Shown here in pieces: positions 13,801 through 21,815 of a DNA stretch of 64,000 nucleotides. The translations under genes were made by a program, and so were the position numbers. This DNA comes from Candidula unifasciata (Eukaryota > Mollusca > Gastropoda > Stylommatophora > Geomitridae), in the NCBI GenBank assembly GCA_905116865.2, contig CAJHNH020000691.1, positions 676,001 to 740,000 of the forward strand, given 5' to 3'. A model generated the notes under the pieces. That model did not search any database. It was not told where the DNA came from and worked only from the letters and a program-made list of their open reading frames with translations. Position 1 is the stretch's first letter; each line of letters starts with the position of its first letter.

Positions 13801-16800
13801 GAGAGAAAGGTACAGCTAGCAGTGATCAGGTGATCTGGCTGACACTACACCTACAGAAAAGGTAAGACGGGCATATTTTCAAACTGCTGCTGTTACCACT
13901 AGCATTTGAACTCTACATCTGTTGCTGAAGATCATTATAGTCAGGAGAGAAAGGTACAGCTAGCAGTGATCAGGGGGATCTGGCCAACACACTACACCCA
14001 GAGAAAAGGTAAGACTGGCATATTTTCAAACTGGTACTGTTACCACCAGTACTGGAACTCTACATCTGTTGCTGAAGATCATTATAGTCAGGAGAGAAAG
14101 GTACAGCTAGCAGTGATCAGGGGGATCTGGCCAACACACTACACCCAAAGAAAAGGTAAGACTGGCATATTTTCAAACTGCTACTGTTACCACCAGTACT
14201 GGAACTCTTCATCTGTTGCTGAAGATCATTATAGTCAGGAGAGAAAGGTACAGCTAGCAGTGATCAGGGGGATCTGGCCAACACACTACACTCAGAGGCA
14301 AGGGAAGACAAACATATAATCAAACTGATACTGGAACCAGCAGAATAAAAACTCTTTTCTGGCTGCTGAAGATGAGGATAGGGCACTTATGGGAATGTTC
14401 TGACTGCCGTGATGTCAGTTCTTTACTCACATTACTACTTAACTGTTTTTTTTTATTTCTCTGTCCCAATGAGGTCAAATTTGGGTACACAAGTTTGATA
14501 ACTATCCCAGACTATTTACTGGATACACAGCTAAGAAGGAAGATCAAACTGACTAAAGGTTATGTCAGCTGAAGTCACAATCCCGCAGTAAATACCACTA
14601 ACTTACAGTAAACAGTAAAAGACCCTTTTCCACAATTTCAGGAATAGTGGGCATATAGTGCTGGACCTATGTTGTGCAAACCAAGCTGCACTCAGTAGGT
14701 GATGTGGTAAACATCATGCCAGCCGCCTTTACTTCCAGGACTACACCTGCTACCCAATTAAGGTAATTTTTGCAGAAAAAAAGTCCAGCTCCATTGTGAT
14801 TTGAACCCAAAATCTTCGGATCTGCAGGCAAGTGTCTAGCCACTTCACCACAGCAATTCCCAGTAGCAAACAGTATGACACAGATAAAAAAAAATGTGTT
14901 GCACATTACCATCTTGTCGATTACTTTTATGCAGACTGTTGGTTCCTCACCTGTCAGGCAGATGCACTCTGACTTTTAAAAAAAACACATCTTTAATTAA
15001 TTGACCCTTATAACATGCCCGTTAGGGGGCAGCGGGTCCTTTCTTTTCCTCTGGTCACGTCATGAGAAATGAAAAACCTGAGTACATCATGACAACAGGA
15101 AGGCTGGAGGGGAAGAGAGGAAGAGGGAGACCAAGAGAGAAGATGCTAGACAGTTTGGCTTCACACATGGAAAAACAAAGGTGTCAGAAATATTTGACAG
15201 TAATTGAGACAGAAGGCTGTGGACAGACACGACTACAATTAATGTCACATGACATGGGTTGTAAGAAGATGGACAATCACTGTAAATTTGTTTGCTTTCT
15301 TCCACCACAATCCTGAACTAAAATTTTTAGTTGTACTTTTTTACATCAAGCTGAAAATGACCCCTTCTAATCCAGCTGACACTGACCCCTTCTAATCCAG
15401 CTGACAATGAATGACCCTTTCTAATCCAGCTGACACTGACCCCTTCTAATCCAGCTGACAATGACCCCTTCTAATCCAGCTGACAATGACCCCTTCTAAT
15501 CCAGCTGACAATGACCTCTTCTAATCCAGCTGACAATGAATGACCCCTTCTAATCCAGCTGACAATGAATGACCCTTTCTAATCCAGCTGACAATGGACC
15601 CTTCTAATCCAGCTGACAATGACCCCTTCTAATCCAGCTGACAATGACCCCTTCTAATCCAGCTGACAATGAATGACCCTTTCTAATCCAGCTGACAATG
15701 ACCCCTTCTAATCCAGCTGACAATGACCCCTTCTAATCCAGCTGACAATGAATGACCCTTTCTAATCCAGCTGACAATGAATGACCCTTTCTAATCCAGC
15801 TGACAATGACCCCTTCTAATCCAGCTGACAATGACCCCTTCTAATCCACCTGACAATGACCCCTTCTAATCCAGCTGACAATGACCCCTTCTAATCCAGC
15901 TGACAATGACCCCTTCTAATCCAGCTGACAATGACCCCTTCTAATCCAGCTGACAATTACCTCTTCTAATCCAGCTGACAATGAGTGACCCCTTCTAATC
16001 CAGCTGACAATGAATGACCCTTTCTAATCCAGCTGACAATGAATGACCCTTTCTAATCCAGCTGACAATGACCCCTTCTAATCCAGCTGACAATGACCCC
16101 TTCTAATCCACCTGACAATGACACCTTCTAATCCAGCTGACAATGACCCCTTCTAATCCAGCTGACAATGACCCCTTCTAATCCAGCTGACAATTACCTC
16201 TTCTAATCCAGCTGACAATGAATGACCCTTTCTAATCCAGCTGACAATGAATGACCCTTTCTAATCCAGCTGAAACTTCTAATCAAGTTAACAATGATCC
16301 CATATAATCTAGCTGACAATGGACATTCTAAGCTAGTTAAAAATGACTGTTTTAATATAGCTGACAATGACCACTTCTAATCCAGTTGACTTCTTCTACT
16401 TCTTCATGATCACCAGCTGTAAACTCTGTATGATCCCAAATTAGCAAAACAGACCTGTATGATCCCAAATTAGCAAAACAGACCTGTATGATCCCCAATC
16501 AAATAAACAGACCTGTATGATCCCCAATCGAATAAACATTCTTGTACGATCCTGAACCAACTAAACACACTTCTTTGATGCTGTATCAACTAAACATAAC
16601 TGTATGATCCCAAAACAACAAAACATACCTTATGATCCCAAATCAACTAAGCATACATGTATGATACCAAATCAACTTAACATACCTGTATGATCCCAGA
16701 TCAGCTAAACATACCTGTATGATCCCAAATCAACTAATTATCCTGTATGATCCCAAATCAACTAATCATCCTGTATGATCCCAAATCAACTAATCATCCT

Positions 16801-19800
16801 GTATGATCCCAAATCAACTAATCATCCTGTATGATCCCAAATCAACTTAACATACCTGTATGATCCCAAATCAACTAAACATACCTGTATGATCCCAAAT
16901 CAACTAAACATACCTGTATGGTCTTGAATTGGTGCAGCTATATTTGTATCAAACTTCTGAGGATGTTCTATGAAATTAATTACTTCTGCCTCTGAAAAAA
17001 GAGAAAATACAGAAGACAATTAATGTATGTCTGCGTAAGTTAGGGCTAGTCCACTAAGTTTACTCTGGGGCAAAAATGTTGAATAAATAAATGAATGAAT
17101 GGATCAAGAATTGACATCACTGCGTTTAGGACATTCCCACACATGTGCCGTCCCCTTCTTCAGTAGCCAATGAAGAGTCAACATGCAAACAGTACCAGCT
17201 ACAACCTGATTAATCGTCCCCCTCTTAGTAGTGTTGCCGGGGTGCTGTGTTCGATCCCAGATGCGTTGGTTTCGACCATGGTATCGAGAAGCCGACCGTC
17301 CAGAAAACAATGGCAAATACTGGATGTAAATCTGCCTAGAAAAACCACAACAGCCAAAAGATACTGGGGTGGTTCTGCAATGTCCTGAAAAGGATCTGCA
17401 ACTAACTTTTTTTGTTTAGTGTTGAATATCTTCCAGAACATCTATCAACACCACCACCCCTCCCCTAGTTGACACCCTAGTTGACACCCTAGCTGACACC
17501 CTAGCTAACACCCTAGCTGACACCCTAGTCGACACCCTAGCTGACACCCTAGCTGACCCCTAGCTGACACCCTAGTCGACACCATAGTTGACACCCTAGT
17601 TGACACCCTAGTTGACACCCTAGTTGACACCCTAGCTGACACCCTAGTTGACACCCTAGTTGACACCCTAGTTGAATTAGTCTTTCAGTGTATGGATTCT
17701 TGGCATGTTCTACTGCATTTTCTGTCTGATCCCAGAAAGCCTTTACCACATCCGCTTTATCATAAAGTAGTTCACCACCGGCGCCTGTGGCTTAGGCATT
17801 GCGAATAAACTTCATAATGCTGGGGTGCCGCGTTCGATCACAGCTGCGGACAATTTGTCTTGCGTTGGTTGTGACAGTGGTACCGAGAGCTGAATGTTCA
17901 GAAAGCGATCACAAACTACTGAATGTAAAAATTTGCCTAGAAAAACCACAACAGCCAAAAAATTCTGGGGTTGGTTCTGCAACATCTTGTAAAAGATATG
18001 CAACTAACTTTGAGCTCACCACCCAGAGCAGCGTCAGCAGCTAATCTATCAGCCTGCTTGTTACCTTGCACACCTGAATATTCTAGACAGAAAATCCATG
18101 ATACGCTCCTAACTCTTATCAAGTGATGCAAGCCACTGTGGACACAGGATCGGGGATCGTCGCGTGCCAGAGACCTGCATCCCAGCATAGACATATCACT
18201 AATAAAGGACAGCTGGCAATGTTCCGCGGGCCACTTGCCAGGCCTCTGTGGGCCAGATTTGGTCTGCAGGCCGCCAGTTGATAGCCCTGGTGTAAATCCT
18301 CATCATCATCATCACAGTTTCATAACACCATGCGTCGTTGGGTCACCACCACTGTTGGCCAGCTGTGTGTAATTAACAGTAAGAAAACAAGGGTACAGAA
18401 TATTTATCTCCCCCCTCCCCCCATCTCTCTCTCTCTCTTTCTCTCTGAAGATGATCAGTCCTCTACCTGACTGATTCTGAGAGGCATCACCATCTAGGGT
18501 GCACATCAGCACCTGTGCTCATACCATTTTAAGACTATCTTTCTCTCGGTGGTCATTCTAAAAAATGGCTTTACCACTAGCCACTAGCCTAGCCACAATA
18601 TTAAGATCAACATTTTCGTCTCTGACTGGTAAAATCTAGGAAATCTTGTAAGACATGGTGTGAAACTAGTGAGAACCATTTGTGAAAGTGTCTTCCAGGT
18701 TTACAGTGTCCCATTCTGTGCAAAAATACTGGTCATGTGCTTCTGCCAAGCCTATTTATGCTGTTATGTGCTGGTCTGCAAGTTGTATGTTGCTGCGATA
18801 AAAAAGCTGATAGCTGCAATTCATCTTCACCAATTATTTTAGCAGTCTTTGCCTCTTCAAACCTCTAAGATGGAAGAGATGCATTCAGTTCCCTGCAGAC
18901 TTTATAAGCTTATCTGATTTTACATTTCCAGTGATCCAATATAGGGACTAGTTTTCTGTTCTTGTGGAAAGCATTCTAATGTTTTTGTTTTTTATGACAT
19001 CAAGAACTGTCCTGTTTCAAGCAAGAGATGGCTTGAAGGACTTCCTCTTCTGTGTTTGCCATTAAAATGGCAGTTAGCATATTGTGTTGTGGTTTCCAGA
19101 TATGCTGTGACATCCGCATCTGTCAACCCAACACATCCAACTTCAGAAAAACCCCAGTTAGTCATCTTTCACACATGCTTGTTAGATGGCAGTATGTTTA
19201 ACTTTCTTTCCCCCAAAATGGGGAGCATAGAGGATTATACTTGTTTCCAGTAGTTAAAGTAAAGAACTCTTTTCCACGCATGCCTTCAGGCATATAGGGC
19301 TAGACCTATATTTTATAGACCAATTGACACAAGATGGGTGATGTGGTCAGCATGACGCCAGCCACCTTTACTTCCCAGTACCCACTCAAGGCTGGGTTGA
19401 CATGGGAGTCAAGGTCATTTTTTAAAAAAGTCCAGCTCCGCCAGGGAGCGAACCCACGACCTTCCGATCCATGGCAAGCATCTAGCCGCTCCGCCACGGC
19501 CACTTCCGTTTCCAGTATGTCGTTAGGGCAGTTATTTATTTATTTTTGTTTTGTTTTTAGTTAGTCCCACTCAACTAATGACAGTCGGCACAGCTGAAAG
19601 AAAAAAATACGTGAGTATACTGGCTTACCAATGTCTTTATGGAGGTCAGTCAGAACATCCTCGCGCCCCAGTTTTGCCAGAAACTCCATCAATCTGCCAA
19701 CAGTTGGTTGTAGATCTGGTCGCCTCTTCCAGTCCTCAAGCAGCTGTTTGGTAGGGCTTTGGGCTCTTTCCATATTCTGTTGTGGCAAAATTGCAATTAT

Positions 19801-21815
19801 ATGTGCTTGTCCTTTCCTTATTACCAAAGTGAAATTACAAATAAGTTACTAACACTCCTCCTAACTATTCTTCTTCAAGTTTCTTTGATGTTCAAAATTG
19901 TCTCCTTTCTTGAGGATTCCAATATAATGCATTCATCTGGCATATACTATCAAACTTTACTGTATCCGTTTTATCTAATCTGCTCCTTTTCCAAAGTGTT
20001 CAAAATGTTATCGGGAGTGCCATGGCGGTGCGGCTAGATGCTCGAGTGTGGATCCGAAGGTTGTGGGTTCACTCCCTGGCGAGCCGGACTCAAAAAAAAA
20101 ATAACCTTGACTCCCAGGTCGACCCAGCCTTGAGTGGGTACCGGGTGCAGTCCCGGGAAGTAAGGTGGCTGGTATGATGCTGACCACATCACCCATCTTG
20201 TACCAATTGGTCTATAAAAATATAGGTCTAGCCCTATATGCCGTATAGGCCCAAAAGTGTGGAAAAGGGACCTTTACTTTACTTTACTTCTATATATTAT
20301 CACATCTAACCATCTCACTTATGAGGAGGCGACAGGGTCAAAGTGTCTGAGCAACAATCAAGACTTGTGTAGGGTTCTATTCACATTGGGCCATGAGCAA
20401 ACTGGCCAGCAGACCGCGCAGAATCAGAAGTTCAACAAATGATTCCGTGATGTGATTATCTATACCAGTGTTTCCCAAACTCTTCTTAGTCGCTGCGCCT
20501 TTTGAATTTAAAAGTTTTCCACGGCATCTTAAGTAAAAGTATGACTATTCGTATTTGAGAGATTTAAAAAAAAAAATTAAAATCGTGGATCTTACAATAT
20601 TTTGCAGCGCCCCTGTGAAGAGGTCGCAGCTCCCTATGGCGCCGCGGTGCACAGTTTGGGAATAACTGATCTATACAGATGGCTAGCCACCTTAGACATG
20701 ATGATTGCAGTTATCTCCACATTCCGGAGCTCTATTATAGGGAAAACAAGAATAGACCCACTGCCTACCTAAAAGCATGTCGTAAGAGTTGACTAATTGG
20801 GAGCTTCCTTCGAAGTCGGAGTGCATTTGCCTAAGAGGCAAGGAATCAACATTCTGCACACAAATGTTTCAGAACTGACAAACGGATGCACATGCAAAAC
20901 CCAGGTTTTGGAACAGGACTGCAGTCCAGAAGTGGACAAGCAACCAGAGCTTTCCGCTGGAGTTTACAGCCGGTGAAGTTATTTGCCATCATGTTCAGCT
21001 CAATCCATGTCCTCCCCATCTTTATCCCTTCACTCTCTTAATTCTCTTCTCTGTGTGTTTTTTGTTCTGTCTTTATTCCTTTTACTCTGTGGGTTCCAAT
21101 GCAAGGACACTATATTATTATGTTTTCAATGCTAGTGAGTTATCAGGCCCTTTGGAGGAGCACAGAATATTAACACTGTATTCTACCAGGCATGTATGAG
21201 AGGTCACTAAGGGAAGGGTTGGGCTCAAGGCTGGCTATTTCCTCTTGTAAAACACTAAAGACACAAAAACCCACTAACTGTGAAAAAGTCAAAATTCTTC
21301 TTTTTCTTTGCTTTCACCAGCTGCAAACTCCTGCATAAAATTCTGGTTGTTGTTCTTCTAGACTTTAGTCTTATTCCAGAATTTGAGAGTTGTATGCACA
21401 TTCTTTTTTACAAATCTAGCTTATTTGTATGCAGATTGTTGGCCCCTTGCCTCTCAGGCAGATGCACCGTGACTTTGAAGAAAACCCATAATTAGTCTAC
21501 TCTTACGACATGCTTGTTAGGGAAGCTGTATGTCTCTTCTTGTTGTTCCCACAATGGGACCCCAGAACCCACACTGGGAGAACAAGTCAAACTAATTAAG
21601 ATATCAAATCCACAACTTACCTCTATTTCTAGCCCATCAAACCCCACAAGTTCAGCCAGCCCTCCAAAGTTAGGAACCATTCTGTTGTACATTTTGAGTT
21701 CCTGTCTGTCTAAGTGAAGGCTGAGGCGATGGCGGACAGAATACCGCAAGGCATGTAAAGGGACATTGTAATGGGCTGGGTCTAAGAAATCTCTCCAGTT
21801 CAATTCGTCTTCCAT
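5423..21815 (-). CDS. MYD88: MyD88 gene model (eight coding exons, 3' end open)
   Basis: MyD88 is the cytosolic adaptor that links Toll-like and IL-1-type receptors to IRAK kinases and NF-kB. It binds receptors through its TIR domain and IRAKs through its death domain. The exons are 21621-21815, 19629-19776, 16914-16991, 11049-11250, 8873-8964, 6977-7143, 6043-6132 and 5423-5507. All have GT donors and AG acceptors, and the phases (0,1,1,2,1,0,0,1 at the donors) chain without a stop over 352 codons. Approximate residues: death domain 15-110, linker 111-140, TIR 145-290, then a tail of 60 or more residues. The exon layout of death domain and TIR follows the known family. The chain ends in phase 1 at 5423 and the stop exon is not secured. 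Introns are full of repeats. Identity is near certain; the C-terminus is open. Confidence 0.94.
5705..5890 (-). pseudogene. Non-LTR retrotransposon 3' tail fragment
   Basis: The minus strand reads like the C-terminal segment that follows reverse transcriptase in many LINEs (EW..GGISSRELFQATRDRD, then LWR), ending in a (GATGAT)n-like tail. It lies in the MyD88 intron between exons 7 and 8. Fragmentary. Confidence 0.5.
6043..6132 (-). CDS. MYD88: MyD88 exon 7: serine-rich C-terminal tail
   Basis: This 30-codon exon keeps phase 0 on both sides, with acceptor GCTTTCAG|GTG and donor ATGTCG|GTGAGT. It encodes QSSNLEGLIQSTSFDL and SSLESGVSSMS. Vertebrate MyD88 ends just after the TIR; many invertebrate forms have such low-complexity tails. 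No known domain is visible. Confidence 0.8.
6133..6976. other. MyD88 intron, AT-rich, nothing recognised
   Basis: AT-rich intron sequence without repeats or reading frames that I can name, apart from a short CA repeat at about 6903-6918. Confidence 0.6.
6977..7143 (-). CDS. MYD88: MyD88 exon 6: end of TIR domain, box 3
   Basis: The acceptor is CTGTTAG|GTGC and the donor TTCCAG|GTGAG; phase 1 in, phase 0 out. Joined to exon 5 it reads SPGARNKRIVPIKI, then NILRIMACCDFTKKDLWDW and SWERLAKSI. The usual box 3 FW is SW here; the tryptophan and the following RLAK are kept. Confidence 0.93.
7220..7480 (-). repeat. SINE family B, degraded
   Basis: The reverse complement carries the marks of this family: a GGTATCGAGGACTGATCGTT-like stretch, AATGGCAAACAGCC and GGTTGGTTATGCAATGTCCT, followed by GTAAAGG. 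It lies in the MyD88 intron upstream of exon 6. Confidence 0.6.
7741..7910. repeat. Microsatellite cluster
   Basis: CA repeats, a TG run, (GA)n at about 7810-7830 and a TA run near 7885-7900. Confidence 0.9.
8226..8790. repeat. Minisatellite cluster next to MyD88 exon 5
   Basis: From 8226 to 8600 a 20-22 bp unit (ACATCTAGACAACAGAGTAA and variants) repeats about 17 times with higher-order patterns. From 8628 to 8775 a roughly 70-bp block (CAACATCCTGACAACATCTA onward) occurs twice. The array begins about 80 bp on the intron side of the exon 5 donor but shares no sequence with that splice site. Confidence 0.92.
8873..8964 (-). CDS. MYD88: MyD88 exon 5: central TIR strand and helix
   Basis: The exon is 92 bp, with acceptor AAACAG|GTGC and donor CCTG|GTGAGT; phase 2 in, phase 1 out. 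It encodes CRHMIVVLSPNFLSS and CEFQSTFAHALSPG, matching the TIR core (C..M.VVLS..YL.S..C.FQ..FA.SL.PG). It lies about 90 bp from a long minisatellite cluster. Confidence 0.93.
9170..9470 (+). repeat. tRNA-headed SINE (family C head)
   Basis: The head resembles a tRNA gene: TTCAAGGCATGGTGTCCGCC near box A and GGTTCCGGGTTCAATCCCTG around box B. It continues with a CCCCTGATCTCTGGGTAGTG block. Not a functional tRNA: no acceptor-stem pairing is visible. Confidence 0.6.
9714..9897. mobile_element. hAT-type MITE with near-perfect 8-bp target duplication
   Basis: 184 bp starting CAGGGCTATTCAACTGG and ending TTGAATAGCCCTG, so the ends are inverted repeats. It is flanked by CTTTACAG and CTTTAGAG (7 of 8 identical). 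The CAGGGNT...TTCAA ends and 8-bp duplication are typical of hAT non-autonomous elements. Confidence 0.85.
10225..10490 (+). repeat. tRNA-SINE family A, full-length copy
   Basis: The head GTGGTGTAGCGGTTAAATGC (box A-like) is followed by GGTTGCGGGTTCGGGTCC (box B). Then come the CTTGGCTTCCAGGTCGACCC body, the CTGACCACATCA block and the TTTACTTTAC end. About 265 bp. Confidence 0.85.
10600..10806 (+). repeat. SINE family B
   Basis: The head GGGTGCCGGGTTTGATCCCA (box B-like) is followed by GTTTCGACAGTGGTATCGAG, AAAGCAATGGCAAACTACTG and a GGTTGGTTCCGCACGGTCCT tail ending GCAACTAA. Confidence 0.8.
11049..11250 (-). CDS. MYD88: MyD88 exon 4: TIR domain, box 1 and box 2
   Basis: The acceptor is TTCTACAG|TCATT and the donor GAAAG|GTACG; phase 1 in, phase 2 out. 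TIR box 1 is YDAFVCYNPSG. It is followed by FVKELIRRFESKQYNFKLF and the box 2 / BB-loop stretch RDDLAGLNAHAINAK. In most TIR adaptors box 2 reads RD..PG; here the position usually held by proline is alanine. Confidence 0.95.
11686..11840. repeat. 27-bp minisatellite
   Basis: TCCATATCCTCAATGAAG plus GTGATTATA is repeated about six times. The unit is a multiple of three, so a nine-residue peptide repeat appears in one frame; no gene is implied. Confidence 0.93.
12061..12230 (-). repeat. Dispersed repeat family D, partial, inverted
   Basis: The reverse complement shows AAAACGGATGTGCATACAAA, CCAGAAGTGGATGAAC, a GGACTTTCCAGTGGAGTTTA block and an AAGAAGAAGAAAA tail. Confidence 0.75.
12271..12775. 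repeat. Inverted repeat, 111-bp arms
   Basis: 12271-12381 and 12665-12775 are near-identical reverse complements, sharing CAGAAAGTTGTCTGGACAAC and AGAAGTGAGAAGTTAATCGC. They are separated by 283 bp. The right arm interrupts a family C SINE (12535-12664 and 12776-12860). Confidence 0.88.
12535..12860 (+). repeat. SINE family C, interrupted by the inverted-repeat arm
   Basis: CTTTGAAGGTCCTGG, TTCAGTTCAGGAG, GATCCCCAGGGATCGTCACT and TTCGTGCTCTGTG precede the arm. GCTGTTTTGCTGAGAGAGAC and GATGAAACCCAGTGCAATGA follow it. The same order occurs uninterrupted at 44735-44985. Confidence 0.75.
13540..14310. repeat. 147-bp tandem satellite in MyD88 intron 3
   Basis: About five near-identical units, each with ATCAGGGGGATCTGGCCAAC, GGCATATTTTCAAACTGCTA and GAAGATCATTATAGTCAGGA. 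Being 49 codons long, the unit gives a repeating open frame on the plus strand. I take that as fortuitous: no start or splice context, and the frame is open only in some units. Confidence 0.92.
14310..14430 (+). repeat. Dispersed repeat G, parent of the 147-bp satellite
   Basis: CTTTTCTGGCTGCTGAAGAT, GGAATGTTCTGACTGCCGTG and ATGTCAGTTCTT recur as a single diverged copy at about 50250-50375, and in reverse at about 17105-17185. Part of this unit (CTGTTGCTGAAGAT-like) appears to seed the neighbouring satellite. Confidence 0.55.
14605..14865 (-). repeat. tRNA-SINE family A
   Basis: Reverse-oriented copy: the TAAAAGACCCTTTTCCAC tail is at the left and the box-B-like TTTGAACCCAAAATC near 14800-14815. 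Confidence 0.75.
14920..15052 (-). repeat. Dispersed repeat family D, partial
   Basis: TATGCAGACTGTTGGTTCCT, CTGTCAGGCAGATGCACTCT and ATAACATGCCCGTTAGGGGG are the reverse complement of the family D body. Confidence 0.75.
15055..15300 (+). pseudogene. Non-LTR retrotransposon 3' tail
   Basis: The frame reads GHVMRNEKPEYIMTTGRLEG, then KRGRGRPREKMLDSLASHM. G.V.R.....I..G...G.RGRGRPR..W.D is the segment that follows reverse transcriptase in many LINEs. It is 5'-truncated; no RT core remains. Confidence 0.7.
15350..16300. repeat. 25-bp minisatellite (about 35 copies)
   Basis: The unit is CCAGCTGACAATGACC plus CCTTCTAAT, with a 29-bp variant carrying an extra AATG. Units are very homogeneous and degrade at the right end (16280-16390). 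Each unit carries the palindrome CAGCTG and TAATCC. It lies within MyD88 intron 3. Confidence 0.96.
16426..16913. repeat. 29-bp minisatellite seeded by the MyD88 exon 3 donor site
   Basis: On the minus strand the unit is CATACAG|GTATGTTTAG plus TTGATTTGGGAT; CATACAG|GTATG is exactly the last seven bases of exon 3 and its donor. About 17 units lie between 16426 and the true junction at 16913/16914. Roughly seven keep a GT after CATACAG; a group of four to five shorter units reads CATACAG|GATGA and has lost it. Confidence 0.93.
16914..16991 (-). CDS. MYD88: MyD88 exon 3: intermediate linker
   Basis: This is a 78-bp exon, too short to stand out as an open frame. The acceptor is TTTTTTCAG|AGG and the donor CATACAG|GTATG; phase 1 in and out. 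It encodes EAEVINFIEHPQKF and DTNIAAPIQDHT, joining the death domain to the TIR. Its place and phase fit the intermediate domain that vertebrates need for IRAK4 recruitment. The donor border is also the first unit of a 29-bp intronic tandem array (see 16426-16913). Confidence 0.88.
17105..17190 (-). repeat. Dispersed repeat G, reverse copy
   Basis: The reverse complement contains TTGGCTACTGAAGAAGGGGA, GGGAATGTCCTAAACGCAGT and GATGTCAATTC, matching 14330-14430 and 50280-50375. Confidence 0.5.
17213..17408 (+). repeat. SINE family B
   Basis: GTGTTCGATCCCAGATGCG, GTTTCGACCATGGTATCGAG, AACAATGGCAAATACTGGAT and CTGCAATGTCCTGAAAAGGA follow the family order, ending GCAACTAAC. Confidence 0.85.
17460..17675. 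repeat. 12-bp minisatellite
   Basis: CTAGTTGACACC or CTAGCTGACACC is repeated about 18 times; CAGCTAG/CAACTAG variants alternate. Confidence 0.95.
17775..18010 (+). repeat. SINE family B, long copy
   Basis: The head GGCGCCTGTGGCTTAGGCAT (box A) and GCGTTCGATCACAGCTGCGG (box B) are both visible. The body is GACAGTGGTACCGAGAGC and the tail GTTCTGCAACATCTTGTAAA to GCAACTAAC. Confidence 0.88.
18010..18145 (-). pseudogene. RNase H fragment of a non-LTR retrotransposon
   Basis: The minus strand reads WIFCLEYSGVQGNKQADRLA, then ADAALGGEL, the last block of a LINE RNase H (W.PGH.GV.GNE.AD.LA). The catalytic aspartate is kept but PGH is lost. Frame is broken on both sides. Confidence 0.65.
18200..18289. 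mobile_element. hAT-type MITE end, truncated
   Basis: GCGGGCCACTTGCCAGGCCT and CCGCCAGTTGATAGCCCTG resemble the terminal part of the MITE at 9714-9897 in reverse. The opposite end is not seen. Confidence 0.5.
18300..19250. other. MyD88 intron 2, mostly unrecognised
   Basis: A short (CT)n at 18425-18445; otherwise no repeat or exon that I can support. Confidence 0.5.
19256..19507 (-). repeat. tRNA-SINE family A, full-length
   Basis: In reverse: head GTGGCCGTGGCGGAGCGGCT (box A), CGTGGGTTCGCTCCCTGGCG (box B), body and AAAGAGTTCTTTACTT tail. It sits just 120 bp from exon 2 on its intron side. Confidence 0.88.
19629..19776 (-). CDS. MYD88: MyD88 exon 2: second half of death domain
   Basis: The acceptor is CAACAG|AAT and the donor ATTG|GTAAG; phase 0 in, phase 1 out. 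The peptide includes TKQLLEDWKRRP, TVGRLMEFLAKLGREDV and LTDLHKDI. These are the final death-domain helices, with the W and the V.RL...L..LGR.DVL pattern typical of MyD88. Confidence 0.94.
20010..20290 (+). repeat. tRNA-SINE family A, full-length
   Basis: The head GTGCCATGGCGGTGCGGCTA, box B GGTTGTGGGTTCACTCCC, body CTCCCAGGTCGACCCAGCCT and tail CCTTTACTTTACTTTAC are all present. Confidence 0.9.
20466..20668. mobile_element. hAT-type MITE with perfect 8-bp target duplication
   Basis: 203 bp, beginning CAGTGTTTCCCAAACT and ending AGTTTGGGAATAACTG (inverted ends), flanked on both sides by ATCTATAC. Length, ends and duplication are those of a hAT non-autonomous element. No coding capacity. Confidence 0.95.
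20700..20985 (+). repeat. Dispersed repeat family D
   Basis: CATTCCGGAGCTCTATTATA, ATAGACCCACTGCCTACC, CATGTCGTAAGAGTTGAC, GGAGTGCATTTGCCTAAGAG and CCAGAAGTGGACAAGC follow the family order. Confidence 0.8.
21290..21615 (-). repeat. Dispersed repeat family D, next to MyD88 exon 1
   Basis: Full-length reverse copy ending only about five bases from the exon 1 donor at 21620. The order GCAAACTCCTGCATAAAATT, CTCAGGCAGATGCACCGTGA, GACATGCTTGTTAGGGAAGC, GGACCCCAGAACCCACACTG is kept. Confidence 0.8.
21621..21815 (-). CDS. MYD88: MyD88 exon 1: start codon and first half of death domain
   Basis: The exon holds 65 codons. The ATG at 21813-21815 has A at -3 and G at +4, and an in-frame TAA lies at 21822-21824, so this start is well supported. 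After a short acidic leader the protein reads LHALRYSVRHRLSLHLD and ends LVGFDGLEIE, matching the first helices of MyD88 death domains, including the conserved L..L...VR.RLS pattern. The donor is GAG|GTAAGT, phase 0. Confidence 0.93.

Noticed and set aside
13906..14319. 137-codon plus-strand frame with a 49-residue repeat
   Set aside because: Produced by a 147-bp satellite whose length is divisible by three; no start, splice or similarity support, and it is antisense within MyD88 intron 3.
15350..16300. CRISPR-like array
   Set aside because: Units are contiguous without unique spacers; an animal minisatellite, not repeat-spacer structure. The same holds for 41588-42592 and 37665-38325.
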